NCBI RefSeq assembly: GCF_022427145.1 | Contig: NZ_JAKSXN010000008.1 | Location: 43,984 to 107,983, forward strand | Length of the DNA stretch: 64,000 bases | Direction of reading: 5' to 3' | From: Paenibacillus timonensis | Lineage (GTDB): Bacteria; Bacillota; Bacilli; Paenibacillales; Paenibacillaceae | Shown: positions 24,571-35,707 of the stretch, piece after piece | How positions within the stretch are numbered: the first letter of the stretch is position 1 | Layout: every line of letters begins with the position of its first letter | The notes under the pieces: model-generated | What the model was told of the DNA's origin: nothing | Databases searched by the model: none | Seen by the model: the letters and a program-made list of their open reading frames with translations, nothing else | Position numbers and translations under genes: made by a program

Positions 24571-25587
24571 TTAAATCCCGGCCACCGATTGGCGGATCAT
24601 CAGCGTCGTCGGGACGAACAGGGTGTCCCGCAACTGCTCCTTATCCGCTTGGCCCGGCCCCGGGGGCTGCAACAGCTCGATCAGCTTGCGGGTGCCGAGC
24701 TCGCTGATCTCGGCGACCGGCTTGCGGACCGTCGTCAGGGCCGGATTCGTGTAACTGGCGAACACGATATCGTCGAACCCGATCAGCGACACCTGATCCG
24801 GCACGCTCACGCCCCGGGCGAAGCAGGCGTTCATCGCGCCGATCGCCATGTCGTCGTTCGCGCAAAACACCAGCGTCGGCGGATCGGGCAGCTCCAGCAG
24901 CGCGAGCATCCTCCGGAACCCGCTGTCGATGCTGTAATCCCCGGCCGCCTGATATTCGGCGGGAAGGGAGAGTCCGTGCGCGAGCAAGCTTTCCAGGAAA
25001 CCCTGCTTTCGTTCGGCCGCCGATCGGAAGCCCGCTTTCCCTTCCAGGATCGCCAACCGCCGATGGCCCCGGCCGATCGCGTAATCGATCGCTTCCCGCA
25101 CGCCTTCGCGGTCGTTCGCCACGACGTTGGCGATGCCGGGATCGTCCAGATGGCGGTTCAGGACGACAAGCGGAATGCCCGCCTTCTTGACATGGTAAAT
25201 AAACGCGTTATCCGCATCGCTTTGGCTCATGACCAGGATGCCGTCGAAGCGGTGCGGCGATATTCCCTCCAAATGGCGGATGCCGTCGATCCCGTGCACG
25301 GTTAGGCTATAGTTCTCGTCCAGCGCGCGGTGAATGCCCTTAATCGCATCGACGAGAAAGCTGGCGGATGTTCCTTGATCGATGCTGGAGAAAAACAGTC
25401 CGATCGTATACGTCTTCTTCATCACTAAACTTTTGGCGCTGACGTTGGGAACGTAATTCATTTCGGCGGCGATTTTTTCGATTTTGTCCCGCGTCTCCGG
25501 CTTAATCAACGGGCTGCCGTTCAGCGCCCGCGACACCGTGGTGTGGGACACGCCGGCCACGCGGGCAATGTCTTTGATCGTAATCAT
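24571..25587 (-). CDS. LacI-family transcriptional regulator of hexuronate genes (probable)
   Basis: This 338-residue regulator has an N-terminal LacI HTH and hinge helix (TIKDIARVAGVSHTTVSRALNG, then KSLVMKKTYTIGL) and a periplasmic-binding-type sensor domain from about residue 60, ending in TLMIRQSV. It sits directly upstream of uxaB-uxaA on the same strand and shares the sequence TATGCACACGTGAA with the uxaB upstream region, so it most likely controls both units. The effector is probably a hexuronate or its catabolite, which is inference. The gap to uxaB holds repeat cluster B. Confidence 0.85.
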   Translation of the reverse strand: MITIKDIARVAGVSHTTVSRALNGSPLIKPETRDKIEKIAAEMNYVPNVSAKSLVMKKTYTIGLFFSSIDQGTSASFLVDAIKGIHRALDENYSLTVHGIDGIRHLEGISPHRFDGILVMSQSDADNAFIYHVKKAGIPLVVLNRHLDDPGIANVVANDREGVREAIDYAIGRGHRRLAILEGKAGFRSAAERKQGFLESLLAHGLSLPAEYQAAGDYSIDSGFRRMLALLELPDPPTLVFCANDDMAIGAMNACFARGVSVPDQVSLIGFDDIVFASYTNPALTTVRKPVAEISELGTRKLIELLQPPGPGQADKEQLRDTLFVPTTLMIRQSVAGI

Positions 25588-25616
25588 AGAACCTCATCTT
25601 TCGCAGAGAGTCACTA

Positions 25617-25693
25617 GTTATTTTTCACGTTATCATTCTATTCCCCATATCCTCAAAAAGTCAAGAAAAACAAGCTATGCACACGTGAAAATA
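25617..25693 (-). promoter_or_regulatory. Two facing operator-like sites upstream of the LacI gene
   Basis: TATGCACACGTGAA at 25676-25689 continues into AAATAAAA. An inverted partial copy (on the minus strand AACGTGAAAAATAAC) lies around 25618-25632, about 60 bp away. Paired sites at this distance suit looping or tetramer binding by a LacI-type repressor and autoregulation. Confidence 0.5.
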
Positions 25694-25697
25694 AAAA

Positions 25698-25727
25698 TTG
25701 CCGACGCCCAAATGTAAGCGCTATCAT
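25698..25727 (+). promoter_or_regulatory. Promoter with perfect cre site before the esterase remnant
   Basis: TTGCCG (25698-25703) and TATCAT (25722-25727) are 18 bases apart. TGTAAGCGCTATCA at 25713-25726 fits the cre consensus at every position and covers the -10, so CcpA would block transcription in glucose. Confidence 0.65.
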
Positions 25728-25759
25728 TACAGAAAGTGAAACAGGAAGGATGAGCGGAT

Positions 25760-26304
25760 ATGCGAGTGGAGGAGCCTCGGTCGAAGCTATGGGAATTGCT
25801 TGGGGAGTTGCCGACCGGCGATATGCCGGTCACGGTCCAACTGCTGAAGCGGGAGCGATGGACATGCCGATCGTCCCGATTCGCGAAGCATCCACGTCGG
25901 GCGGCCTGATGGCCTGGTGGCTGGCGGCGCTCGACGAGCGGATCGGCGTCGTGGTCGACCTCTGCGGGCAGGTCGATGCGGGAACCCTGATCGCCAGGCG
26001 CGGCCTGGAGCAACACGGGTTTTACTATTACGTCCCCGGGCTGTTGAAGCATGTTACGACCCTCGATATCCAAAAGCTGATCGTTCCCCGTCCCCGGCTC
26101 AGCCTTGTCGGCCGAAACGACCGGTTATGCCCGTTCGAAGGGGTGCAGCTGTTGGAACAGGGTTTACGCGAAGCTTACGCGGCAGCCGGGAAGCCGGACC
26201 ATTGGCAGACCGTCATCACCGGCGGCGGCCATATGGAAACCGCGGAAATGCGGGCTGCCTGGCTGGAATTTATCGCAAGGCATTTGGTGCGTTCCGCGCA
26301 GTAG
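25760..26304 (+). pseudogene. Decayed alpha/beta-hydrolase (acetyl-esterase-like) gene, internal deletion with frame change
   Basis: Two coding parts lie in different frames. From ATG 25760 (after AGGAAGG) the second frame reads MRVEEPRSKLWELLGELP and PVTVQLLKRERW, a typical esterase N-terminus, and stops after about 48 codons. The first frame carries the C-terminal part (WWLAALDERIGVVVDLCGQVD, RLSLVGRNDRLCP, ITGGGHME) up to the stop at 26304, with the late Asp and His of the triad. The middle of a protein expected to be about 340 residues is missing, and where GxSxGG should carry the nucleophile the sequence reads ASTSGG, with Thr at that position. A single 184-residue reading from ATG 25750 is possible but would lack the catalytic core. 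Inactive remnant is the best reading. Confidence 0.7.
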
Positions 26305-26330
26305 GGGGAGTTCTCCGCCGGTGAGGCGGC

Positions 26331-27206
26331 CTACTGATCCCCGCGAAGCTCTTCCGACGGTAGGCGGCGGAACTCGCGTTTGTACAGCCGGGCGAAATAC
26401 ACCGGCTCTAAGCCGACATAGGCGGCCGCCTGGCGAATCGTCATGCCGGGATGTTCGAGCAACAAGTGCCGGGCCGTTTGCAGCCGGATCTGATGGAGGT
26501 ACTGCAGCGGCGTCAATCCCATCGATTGACGGAACAGCCGAGTTAGCTGCTTCTGCGAATAGCCGACATGCCCCGCCAGTCCGGAGATCGTGATCGGTCG
26601 GTTCAAGTGGTCGTGCAGGAAGCGGACCGCAATATCCACAACCGACGCGCGGTACGAGGATGGGGGAGCAGACGGCGGCACAAACGGGGCGGACGAGTCG
26701 TTTTGCCGGTTCGTTTGCCCTGACGTATCCTTGAGGATCGCCAGCAGCAGCGAGTACAGCAGCTCGGTCGTTCGCCAAGGGTCATGCTCGTTGCCGGACA
26801 GGCGCCATATGGCAAGCAGGCGGTCCGTAAACAGGGAGACGTCCGATAGCTGCAGCAGGCGCGGTGCATCCCCGAAGCCCCATCGGCTTAGCACTTCGCC
26901 GAAGTTTTCCAGCAGCGTGACGTACCCGACGAACCACGGTTGCTCCCCGTAGGGCATATATTCATGGGCGCAGCCCGCAGGGATGAAGAGCAGCTGGCCG
27001 GGGTGAAGAATGTCCCATTTGTCCTTATCGACGGTTAACCGGCGGAACTGTCCCGCCCCGGAGAGAGTCAAGAAGAGCTGATGCGCTGAAAATCCCTTCA
27101 TTCGCGTGAGCGGCGGCTGAATTTCCGTCCCTACCGTATATACGGACAGCGGCAGAATCTCGTTGCGGGAAGGGGTTAAATTGCTTTTGAGCGGGAGCAG
27201 GTCCAA
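26331..27206 (-). CDS. AraC-family regulator with N-terminal cupin sensor, divergent from beta-galactosidase
   Basis: This protein of about 291 residues has an N-terminal AraC-type cupin (HQLFLTLSGAGQFRR, HPGQLLFIPAGCAHEYMPY), an all-helical linker, and a C-terminal double HTH (about 190-290) with ITISGLAGHVGYSQKQLTRLFRQSMGLTPLQYLHQIRL and MTIRQAAAYVGLEPVYFARLYKREF. GGAGGG lies 7 bases before a TTG codon at 27206, which I take as start; ATG 27221 or 27230 in the same frame have no ribosome binding site. It is divergent from the GH2 gene at 27322 across 115 bases and probably activates it when a galactoside is bound. Confidence 0.82.
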   Translation of the reverse strand: MDLLPLKSNLTPSRNEILPLSVYTVGTEIQPPLTRMKGFSAHQLFLTLSGAGQFRRLTVDKDKWDILHPGQLLFIPAGCAHEYMPYGEQPWFVGYVTLLENFGEVLSRWGFGDAPRLLQLSDVSLFTDRLLAIWRLSGNEHDPWRTTELLYSLLLAILKDTSGQTNRQNDSSAPFVPPSAPPSSYRASVVDIAVRFLHDHLNRPITISGLAGHVGYSQKQLTRLFRQSMGLTPLQYLHQIRLQTARHLLLEHPGMTIRQAAAYVGLEPVYFARLYKREFRRLPSEELRGDQ

Positions 27207-27315
27207 TGAGGTTCCCTCCATTTTGTCCATTTTGTTTGGTGGATTGTCCGATTTGTGGCTTCCGCCCGATTATATCCCACCTCTATAATGAGAGCAAATC
27301 ATTTTGGGAGTGTGA

Positions 27316-30357
<3,042 letters not shown>

Positions 30358-30383
30358 AAGTAGAATAAACCAGGTGATATAGT

Positions 30384-30423
30384 GCTGTTCCCCGGCCATG
30401 CGGCCGGGCGAACGGCTTTTTTT
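30384..30423 (+). terminator. Intrinsic terminator after lacZ
   Basis: A two-part stem (GCTGTTC/GAACGGC outside, CCCGGCC/GGCCGGG inside, ATGC loop) is followed by seven T. Confidence 0.85.
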
Positions 30424-30495
30424 GTTGCGGTTGGACGCTGAAGCTGGCGACTTTAGGCGTATTTTCCATGTCAAAAGTTTGTTTGGGGGGAAGAC

Positions 30496-30572
30496 TTGAC
30501 GGGCGATTCATTAGGGAGTATATTATTAAGCGCTGAAATATTTAAACAGTAAATTAATTAAATTGTTAAATA
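30496..30572 (+). promoter_or_regulatory. Promoter and MarR-type operator for the MarR-MFS operon
   Basis: TTGACG (30496-30501) and TATATT (30519-30524) are 17 bases apart. An AT-rich inverted repeat, TATTTAAACA (30539-30548) and TGTTAAATA (30564-30572) around TTAATTAA, lies just downstream of the start point, the usual place for an autorepressing MarR operator. Confidence 0.65.
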
Positions 30573-30612
30573 ATCGGACGGCTCAAAGCAGGAAGGAGGG
30601 GGAGGGGCATTG

Positions 30613-31047
30613 GTGAAAAAAGAAGAGCTGTTCGAAGTGACTTCGATGTTTCGAACGCTGATTAAGGCGATCACTCAGGAGTGGAACAAACGCGGCGGCG
30701 ATTTTAACCTCAGCTTCCCGCAATATAAAATGCTCTACATGCTGAATGCCACCGGGACGCATACCGTATCGCAGCTGGCAGAGGGGCTTGGAATTACCTC
30801 GGCAGCGATCACGGGGATTACCGACCGGCTGGTCACGGAAGGTTTCGTGAACCGGGAACGCGGGGAGAACGACCGCCGGGTCGTGAACATCTCGATTACC
30901 GACCGGGGCAGGGAAATCATCAGCCAGGTCACCGAACGGCAAAAGGAGATGCTCGAGGGGATTTTCGATCAACTGCAAGAGGAAGATTTACAGCATTTGC
31001 GGCGAATTTTTGGCGTAGTGCTTGCAAATATAGACAATAAATCATAA
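30613..31047 (+). CDS. MarR-family transcriptional regulator
   Basis: This is a 144-residue winged-helix protein. The recognition region reads VSQLAEGLGITSAAITGITDRLVTEGFVNRE, and the wing GENDRRVVNISIT carries the Asp-Arg pair of MarR proteins. N- and C-terminal helices would form the dimer. It is followed after 18 bases by an MFS multidrug exporter, the usual arrangement in which a phenolic or cationic compound releases the repressor. The start is GTG 30613 (TTG 30610 is also possible) behind a GA-rich ribosome binding region. Confidence 0.87.
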   Translation: MKKEELFEVTSMFRTLIKAITQEWNKRGGDFNLSFPQYKMLYMLNATGTHTVSQLAEGLGITSAAITGITDRLVTEGFVNRERGENDRRVVNISITDRGREIISQVTERQKEMLEGIFDQLQEEDLQHLRRIFGVVLANIDNKS

Positions 31048-31065
31048 CGGAGATGGAGAAACTAC

Positions 31066-32709
31066 ATGGAACACTTAACACTTAAACGTAAAGTTTCGAT
31101 TATGATCGCCATCATGGCCGCGATGTTCTTCGCCGCCATTAACCAGACGATCGTGAGCACGGCGATGCCGCGGATCATTTCGATTCTTGACGGCATGGAC
31201 TATTATACCTGGACGATCAACATTTACTTGCTGACGTCCACGATCGCTACCGTCTTGGTCGGCAAGCTGTCCGACATGTACGGGAGGAAGCCGTTCCTGC
31301 TGATCGGGATCCTGCTCTTTATGGCGGGCGCTTTTATGACCGGGACGTCCTCGGACGTATTCCAGTTCATCGCCTACCGGGGGATTCAAGGGATCGGCGC
31401 CGGCATCATCCAATCGACCGCCTTTACGGCTGTCGGCGACTTGTTCCCGCCGCGGGAGCGCGGCAAATGGATGGGTCTCATGACGGCGATTTTCGGCTTT
31501 TCCAGCGTACTTGGCCCAACCTTGGGCGGTTATCTCGTCGATCACATGGATTGGCACTGGTTGTTCTGGATTTTCCTGCCGCTTGGCATCGTAGCGTTTG
31601 TCATGATCTTGTCGCTATTTCCGAAAATGGAGCGAGGCAGCTCCCAAAGCATCGACTATTTAGGCTCCCTGTTCATGACGACGACGATCGTGCCGATGCT
31701 GCTGGCCTTCTCTTGGGCGGGAACGACGTACGCTTGGGATTCGGCGCAAATTATCGGTTTGCTCGCGGCCTCGGTCGTATCCGCATTGATCTTCGTGTTC
31801 GTGGAATCGAAGGTGAAAAATCCGATTTTGCCGCTTCACTTGTTTAAAAACGATGTCGTGACGATTTCCAATATCATCGGTTTCATCATGAACTTCGGGA
31901 TGATGGGCGCCTTGATCTACCTGTCGTTCTTCGTGCAAGGCGTGCTCGGCATTTCGCCGACGTATGCCGGCTACGTAACGATGCCGATGTCGATCGTGAT
32001 GGTCGTCGCGAGTGCCGTCACCGGCCAAATGATCGCGAAGAAAGGCAAATACAAGCAATTTGCGCTGTTTGGCATTCCGATCATGATTGCGGGGATGGCC
32101 ATTATGATCTTCATGAACAGCGTACCGGTCGCCATCCTCAGCATGATCGTGTTTGGTTTGGGACTGGGCGTCGGGATGCCGGTATTCTCGCTGGCCACGC
32201 AAAACGCCGTGCCGCATAAAGAGCTTGGGGTAGTTACCGCTTCGACGCAGCTGTTCCGTAACCTCGGCGGTACGATCGGGATCGCGGTCATGGGTACCGT
32301 CATGTCGAACAATTTGACGAAAAACTTGAAAGAAGCGCTGCAATCGTCCGCAGCACCTGACATGAGCAAGATGGATCCGCAGATGGTACAGCAAATGACC
32401 GCTTTCGCTAACCCGCAAACCTTGATGAACAAGCCGTTGCTGGAGCAGACGCAAGCCGGCTTGCCTGCGGAAGCGCAGCCGCTGTTCGCGCAGATGATCC
32501 AAGGCATCCGCGATGCGCTGGGCGATACGTTGTCCACCGTGTTCCTGACCGGAACCTTGGTGCTGGTCGTGGCTTTCGTGTTGGTCTTCTTCCTGAGAGA
32601 ACTGCCGCTTCGGTCTACGAATCAGGCACCGGCTCCGCTGACTGCCAAAGAAGGCGGCGAAGAAGGTGCGGCGCAGGCAGCTCAAGCTTCCGCTCCGCAT
32701 CAAGCTTAA
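31066..32709 (+). CDS. MFS multidrug exporter, DHA2 (EmrB/QacA) family
   Basis: This 547-residue transporter has about 14 membrane spans. Motif D1 (NQTIVSTAMPRI) is in the first span, motif A GKLSDMYGRKPFLL lies between spans 2 and 3, and motif C FGFSSVLGPTLGGYLVD is in span 5. A loop of about 80 residues (about 425-505) precedes the last span, and the C-terminal tail is Ala/Glu-rich. It exports lipophilic compounds using the proton gradient. It is in one operon with the MarR gene upstream. The start has GGAGATGGAG 8 bases ahead. Confidence 0.88.
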   Translation: MEHLTLKRKVSIMIAIMAAMFFAAINQTIVSTAMPRIISILDGMDYYTWTINIYLLTSTIATVLVGKLSDMYGRKPFLLIGILLFMAGAFMTGTSSDVFQFIAYRGIQGIGAGIIQSTAFTAVGDLFPPRERGKWMGLMTAIFGFSSVLGPTLGGYLVDHMDWHWLFWIFLPLGIVAFVMILSLFPKMERGSSQSIDYLGSLFMTTTIVPMLLAFSWAGTTYAWDSAQIIGLLAASVVSALIFVFVESKVKNPILPLHLFKNDVVTISNIIGFIMNFGMMGALIYLSFFVQGVLGISPTYAGYVTMPMSIVMVVASAVTGQMIAKKGKYKQFALFGIPIMIAGMAIMIFMNSVPVAILSMIVFGLGLGVGMPVFSLATQNAVPHKELGVVTASTQLFRNLGGTIGIAVMGTVMSNNLTKNLKEALQSSAAPDMSKMDPQMVQQMTAFANPQTLMNKPLLEQTQAGLPAEAQPLFAQMIQGIRDALGDTLSTVFLTGTLVLVVAFVLVFFLRELPLRSTNQAPAPLTAKEGGEEGAAQAAQASAPHQA

Positions 32710-32727
32710 TCGGAACCGCTCCGCATA

Positions 32728-32775
32728 AGCCAGAGTCATCGCATCACGAATGCGAAGGCTCTGGCTTTATTTTTG
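32728..32775 (+). terminator. Terminator of the MarR-MFS operon
   Basis: AGCCAGAG (32728-32735) pairs with CTCTGGCT (32759-32766) around an inner TCGCAT/ATGCGA stem, followed by TTATTTTTG. Confidence 0.8.
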
Positions 32776-32800
32776 CGGTCGGAGTCCCCCGCCGCCATAT

Positions 32801-32843
32801 AGACGCGAACTCCCGAAGAAGGGGAGGTTTGCGTCTTTTTTTT
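32801..32843 (+). terminator. Second hairpin terminator
   Basis: AGACGCGAACTCCC pairs with GGGGAGGTTTGCGTCT (a few mismatches), followed by eight T. No gene lies between this and the previous terminator, so it is a back-up or a remnant of a lost gene. Confidence 0.65.
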
Positions 32844-32900
32844 CTACCACGGCTCTATCGTAAGCTATAAATTCGTAATCTGCCGAAACTTTCCAAACGC

Positions 32901-33093
32901 GACTCTAACGCTTGCTACAAGTCTTAAACCGGCAAAAAACGCGGCATTGCGATTCTAACGCGGATCACAGCGCTTATTGCACCATTTTACGGGTGAAAGG
33001 AGGTGCTTTCGCAGGAATAGCGTGGCTCAGCGTCGTTAGAATTGGGTTCGCGTCGAAATGGCCACCCTAGCGTTTCTCATCAGCGTTAAAGCA
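32901..33093. repeat. Spaced repeat cluster C (GCGTTAGA word)
   Basis: Part of the 708-base gap 32710-33417, which holds no supported gene. Four about 28-bp copies lie at 32901-32928 and 32951-32978 (minus orientation) and at 33016-33043 and 33066-33093 (plus orientation). In common orientation they read TA(A)GCG or TAAGA, about ten bases, then GCGTTAGA or a close variant. Starts in each orientation pair are exactly 50 bp apart; the two pairs are 65 bp apart. Confidence 0.55.
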
Positions 33094-33219
33094 TGCTGTG
33101 CGGCATAATGGCTGGTCAACAAGGCTACATCTACTCCCAGCGCGTGTTTCTGTATTGTTAGTAATCCGGGGGGAGATTTGTCGATTCGAGAGAAGTATTG
33201 GACAATTTTGCGGAACTAA

Positions 33220-33269
33220 ATTTCAAAAAATATTTTCTTATTGAAATAAAATTTCGACGTCTTTATAAT
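33220..33269 (+). promoter_or_regulatory. Sigma-A promoter with overlapping inverted repeats (RpiR/MurR-like operator)
   Basis: TTGAAA (33241-33246) and TATAAT (33264-33269) are 17 bases apart. The perfect inverted repeat GAAAT-AAA-ATTTC (33243-33255) covers the -35, and ATTTCAA (33220-33226) faces TTGAAAT (33241-33247). This type of GAAAT/ATTTC site is common for RpiR/MurR regulators. No such regulator gene is in the window. Confidence 0.6.
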
Positions 33270-33417
33270 TGCCCTAAGAGTAAAACTATCAGTTGGTTTA
33301 CGGAGAGCGAGGTGATGGACATAGCCGGCATGGAGCAGCTGACGTCCTGCCGAAAGGATAACCGTCTATGCCGGACACATGGGAAAACAGCACAAGGAAG
33401 CCCGAGGAGGACCGTGC

Positions 33418-34581
33418 ATGAGGGAAGCGAACTGGCTAGTCGATATGGAGGCGGCGGAAGCGATGGGGCTGGACCCGAACCGGGTTCCGTGGATCGGAGA
33501 AGCGCTGCGCGAAGCGGTGCGTGCCGGCGATATCCCCGGCGGGGTCGCGGTCGTATCGCGGCGTGGAAGGCGGATCCGCTTCGCCTGCGGCAACGCCGTT
33601 GACGACGAGACCGGGCAAACGCGTGTATCGTTCGATACGATCTACGACTGCGCTTCGCTGACGAAGATCGCGGTGACGCTGCCGCTGGCGTTGCGGCTGG
33701 CCGAGCGTGGGCAGCTGCGGCTGGACGAACCGGCAGCGTCGCATTTGCCCGCTCTGGCCGCCGCGGAAGCAAGGCGGCGGCCGGGAGCCGCGGGCGAGCG
33801 GATGACGCTCCGGCATCTGCTCACGCATACGGCGGGCCTGGCGCCGTTCTACGATCTGCATTCCCGGGGGTTCAGCCGGGAGGAGATCGTGGACTTCATC
33901 TGCCAGGCACCGCCGGAGGCAGCCCCAGGCGCTAGGGTGGCGTACAGCGACCTGGGCTATATCCTGCTTGGCGAGATCATCGCCAAGGTGGCGGGGCGGC
34001 CGCTGCCGGAACTCGCGGCAGCGGAGCTGTTCGCACCGCTGGGCATGGCGTCCAGCGGCTACCTGCCGGCGCCGGAGCTGCGCCGGCGCATCGCCTCGAC
34101 CGCCGAGCCCGGCGCGGCGGTCGGCTCCGCGGCCCCGGGCGATCCCGTCGTCGTGCACGACGAGAACGCCCGGGCCCTGGCCGGCGTCAGCGGGCACGCC
34201 GGCCTGTTTGCCACCGCGGACGACCTGGCGTCGTACGCGGAGCTGTGGCTGGCCGGCGGCTATGGCGCCGCCGCCGGCCAGCGGGTGCTCTCGGCCGCGG
34301 CGGTGGAAGCCGCGACGCGGCCGTGCACGGCCGGCGTGCCGGGCGGCTGCCGCGGCCTCGGCTGGGTGCTGCGCGGCGATCCGTTCGACGCCGCCGGCGA
34401 CCTGCTCTCCCCGGTGGCCTACGGTCACACCGGGTTCACCGGCACAAGCCTGTACGTCGACCCTCCGCGGGAGCTGGCTTGCGTCTTGCTTACCAATCGC
34501 GTCCACTACGGGCGGGACCGCTCCGTGGCCGGCTTGCGCGCCAAGTTCCATAATGCGGCAGCCGCGGCGATCGCCGATTGA
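33418..34581 (+). CDS. Serine beta-lactamase-like hydrolase (class C / esterase fold)
   Basis: This 387-residue protein has the penicillin-binding-protein fold: Ser80-Leu-Thr-Lys83 (CASLTKI), Tyr176-Ser-Asp178 in place of the usual YxN, and GHTGFTG as the third motif. It has no signal peptide. Tyr-Ser-Asp is seen in esterase-like members, so true beta-lactamase activity is doubtful. Bacillus YbbE, a similar protein, lies in the MurNAc recycling operon. Together with the sugar ABC importer, acetyltransferase and PIG-L deacetylase downstream, this suggests cell-wall amino-sugar processing, which is inference. GAGGAGG lies 8 bases before ATG 33418. The third quarter of the gene is very GC-rich. 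Confidence 0.8.
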   Translation: MREANWLVDMEAAEAMGLDPNRVPWIGEALREAVRAGDIPGGVAVVSRRGRRIRFACGNAVDDETGQTRVSFDTIYDCASLTKIAVTLPLALRLAERGQLRLDEPAASHLPALAAAEARRRPGAAGERMTLRHLLTHTAGLAPFYDLHSRGFSREEIVDFICQAPPEAAPGARVAYSDLGYILLGEIIAKVAGRPLPELAAAELFAPLGMASSGYLPAPELRRRIASTAEPGAAVGSAAPGDPVVVHDENARALAGVSGHAGLFATADDLASYAELWLAGGYGAAAGQRVLSAAAVEAATRPCTAGVPGGCRGLGWVLRGDPFDAAGDLLSPVAYGHTGFTGTSLYVDPPRELACVLLTNRVHYGRDRSVAGLRAKFHNAAAAAIAD

Positions 34582-34679
34582 AGGTTATCGCGAATCGCCC
34601 AAGCTTGGCTATGGGTCGCCGCAAGCGAGCCTCAGGCCAACGGCGGGGGGCACTATTTTGATGCAGGAGGAGATCGATC

Positions 34680-35639
34680 ATGGAACAAATCGTTACCCGG
34701 GGCTACAAGCCCGGCGACGAGCCGCGGATCGTCGAGCTTTGGAACCGTACGCTGCTCCTTGATCCGGTAACGGCCAAGCGATTCCGCAATCTGGTGCTGC
34801 TGGACGCCAATTTCGACCCGGAGGGGATGAGGCTGGCGTTCGGCGAAGCAGGTCAACTGGTCGGCTGCGTGTACGCCGTCCGCCGCTTGCTGCCGATGAG
34901 CGGTACGGAACTGGAGCCAGATCACGGCTGGATTCCGTTCTTCTTCGTGGACTCGGCAGCCGAGCGCCAGGGCATTGGCAGCCGATTGCTGGACGAAGCC
35001 GAGGGGTTCTTGCGCGGCCTTGGCCGAAAGAAGTTGTTTTTCGCCTCCTACGCCCCGAATTACATCGTTCCCGGCATCGACGCGACGGGATATCCGAAGG
35101 GCGAGTCGTTTTTGCGCAAAACGGGCTTCACTAAGCAGTATTCGGCCGTCGCAATGGACTACAGCCTGGTCGGTTACGAGATCCCGGCGGAAGTGGCCGC
35201 GCTCAAACGTCAAAGGGAGGCGGAGGGGTATACCTTCCAAACGGCGCAGGACGCGGACCTTACGGAACTGATCCGCTTTAACCTGGATCATTTCAACCCT
35301 GATTGGGCGCGGGCGATCCGCGAGGGAATCCTCCAGGGATTGGCGCTGGAGCAAATTTTGGTGGCCCGCGAACGGGGCCGGCTTGTCGGCTTCTGCCTGT
35401 TCGGAGGATACGAAGGCGTCCGCGAGCGGTTTGGACCGTTTGGCGTCCATCCGGACCAACGCGGCCAGGGCATCGGCAAAATCCTGCTGCACGACTGCCT
35501 TCGGAACATGCGCGCCCATGCGCTGCACGGGGCCTGGTTCCTCTGGACCGGCGAGCAAAGCCCGGCCGGGCATCTGTACAAACAAACCGGATTTTCCGTC
35601 ACAAGAACGTTCGACATCATGGTTAAGACTCTCGCGTAA
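34680..35639 (+). CDS. Tandem GNAT-family acetyltransferase
   Basis: This 319-residue protein has two GNAT domains. The first (about 5-160) has the acetyl-CoA loop VDSAAERQGIGSRLLDEAE; the second (about 182-319) has GVHPDQRGQGIGKILLHDCL. Both retain the (R/Q)xxGxG/A pyrophosphate loop, so both may bind acetyl-CoA. An acceptor cannot be named; an amino sugar is plausible from the neighbours. AGGAGGAG lies before ATG 34680. It is 98 bases after the serine hydrolase and 68 bases before the binding-protein gene. Confidence 0.82.
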   Translation: MEQIVTRGYKPGDEPRIVELWNRTLLLDPVTAKRFRNLVLLDANFDPEGMRLAFGEAGQLVGCVYAVRRLLPMSGTELEPDHGWIPFFFVDSAAERQGIGSRLLDEAEGFLRGLGRKKLFFASYAPNYIVPGIDATGYPKGESFLRKTGFTKQYSAVAMDYSLVGYEIPAEVAALKRQREAEGYTFQTAQDADLTELIRFNLDHFNPDWARAIREGILQGLALEQILVARERGRLVGFCLFGGYEGVRERFGPFGVHPDQRGQGIGKILLHDCLRNMRAHALHGAWFLWTGEQSPAGHLYKQTGFSVTRTFDIMVKTLA

Positions 35640-35707
35640 TCACCGCTTGACGGCCGCTTAGGAATGCGGCATGCGAAAGTGAAATTCAAATTCCGGGAGG
35701 GAGAAGC

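Noticed and set aside
26331..27230. ATG 27230 as start of the AraC regulator
   Set aside because: No ribosome binding site precedes it; GGAGGG positions a TTG start at 27206 instead.
33198..33602. 134-residue plus-strand open frame before the serine hydrolase
   Set aside because: It begins before the TATAAT of the promoter, overlaps the serine hydrolase in another frame, and becomes Arg/Gly/Ser-rich in the overlap.
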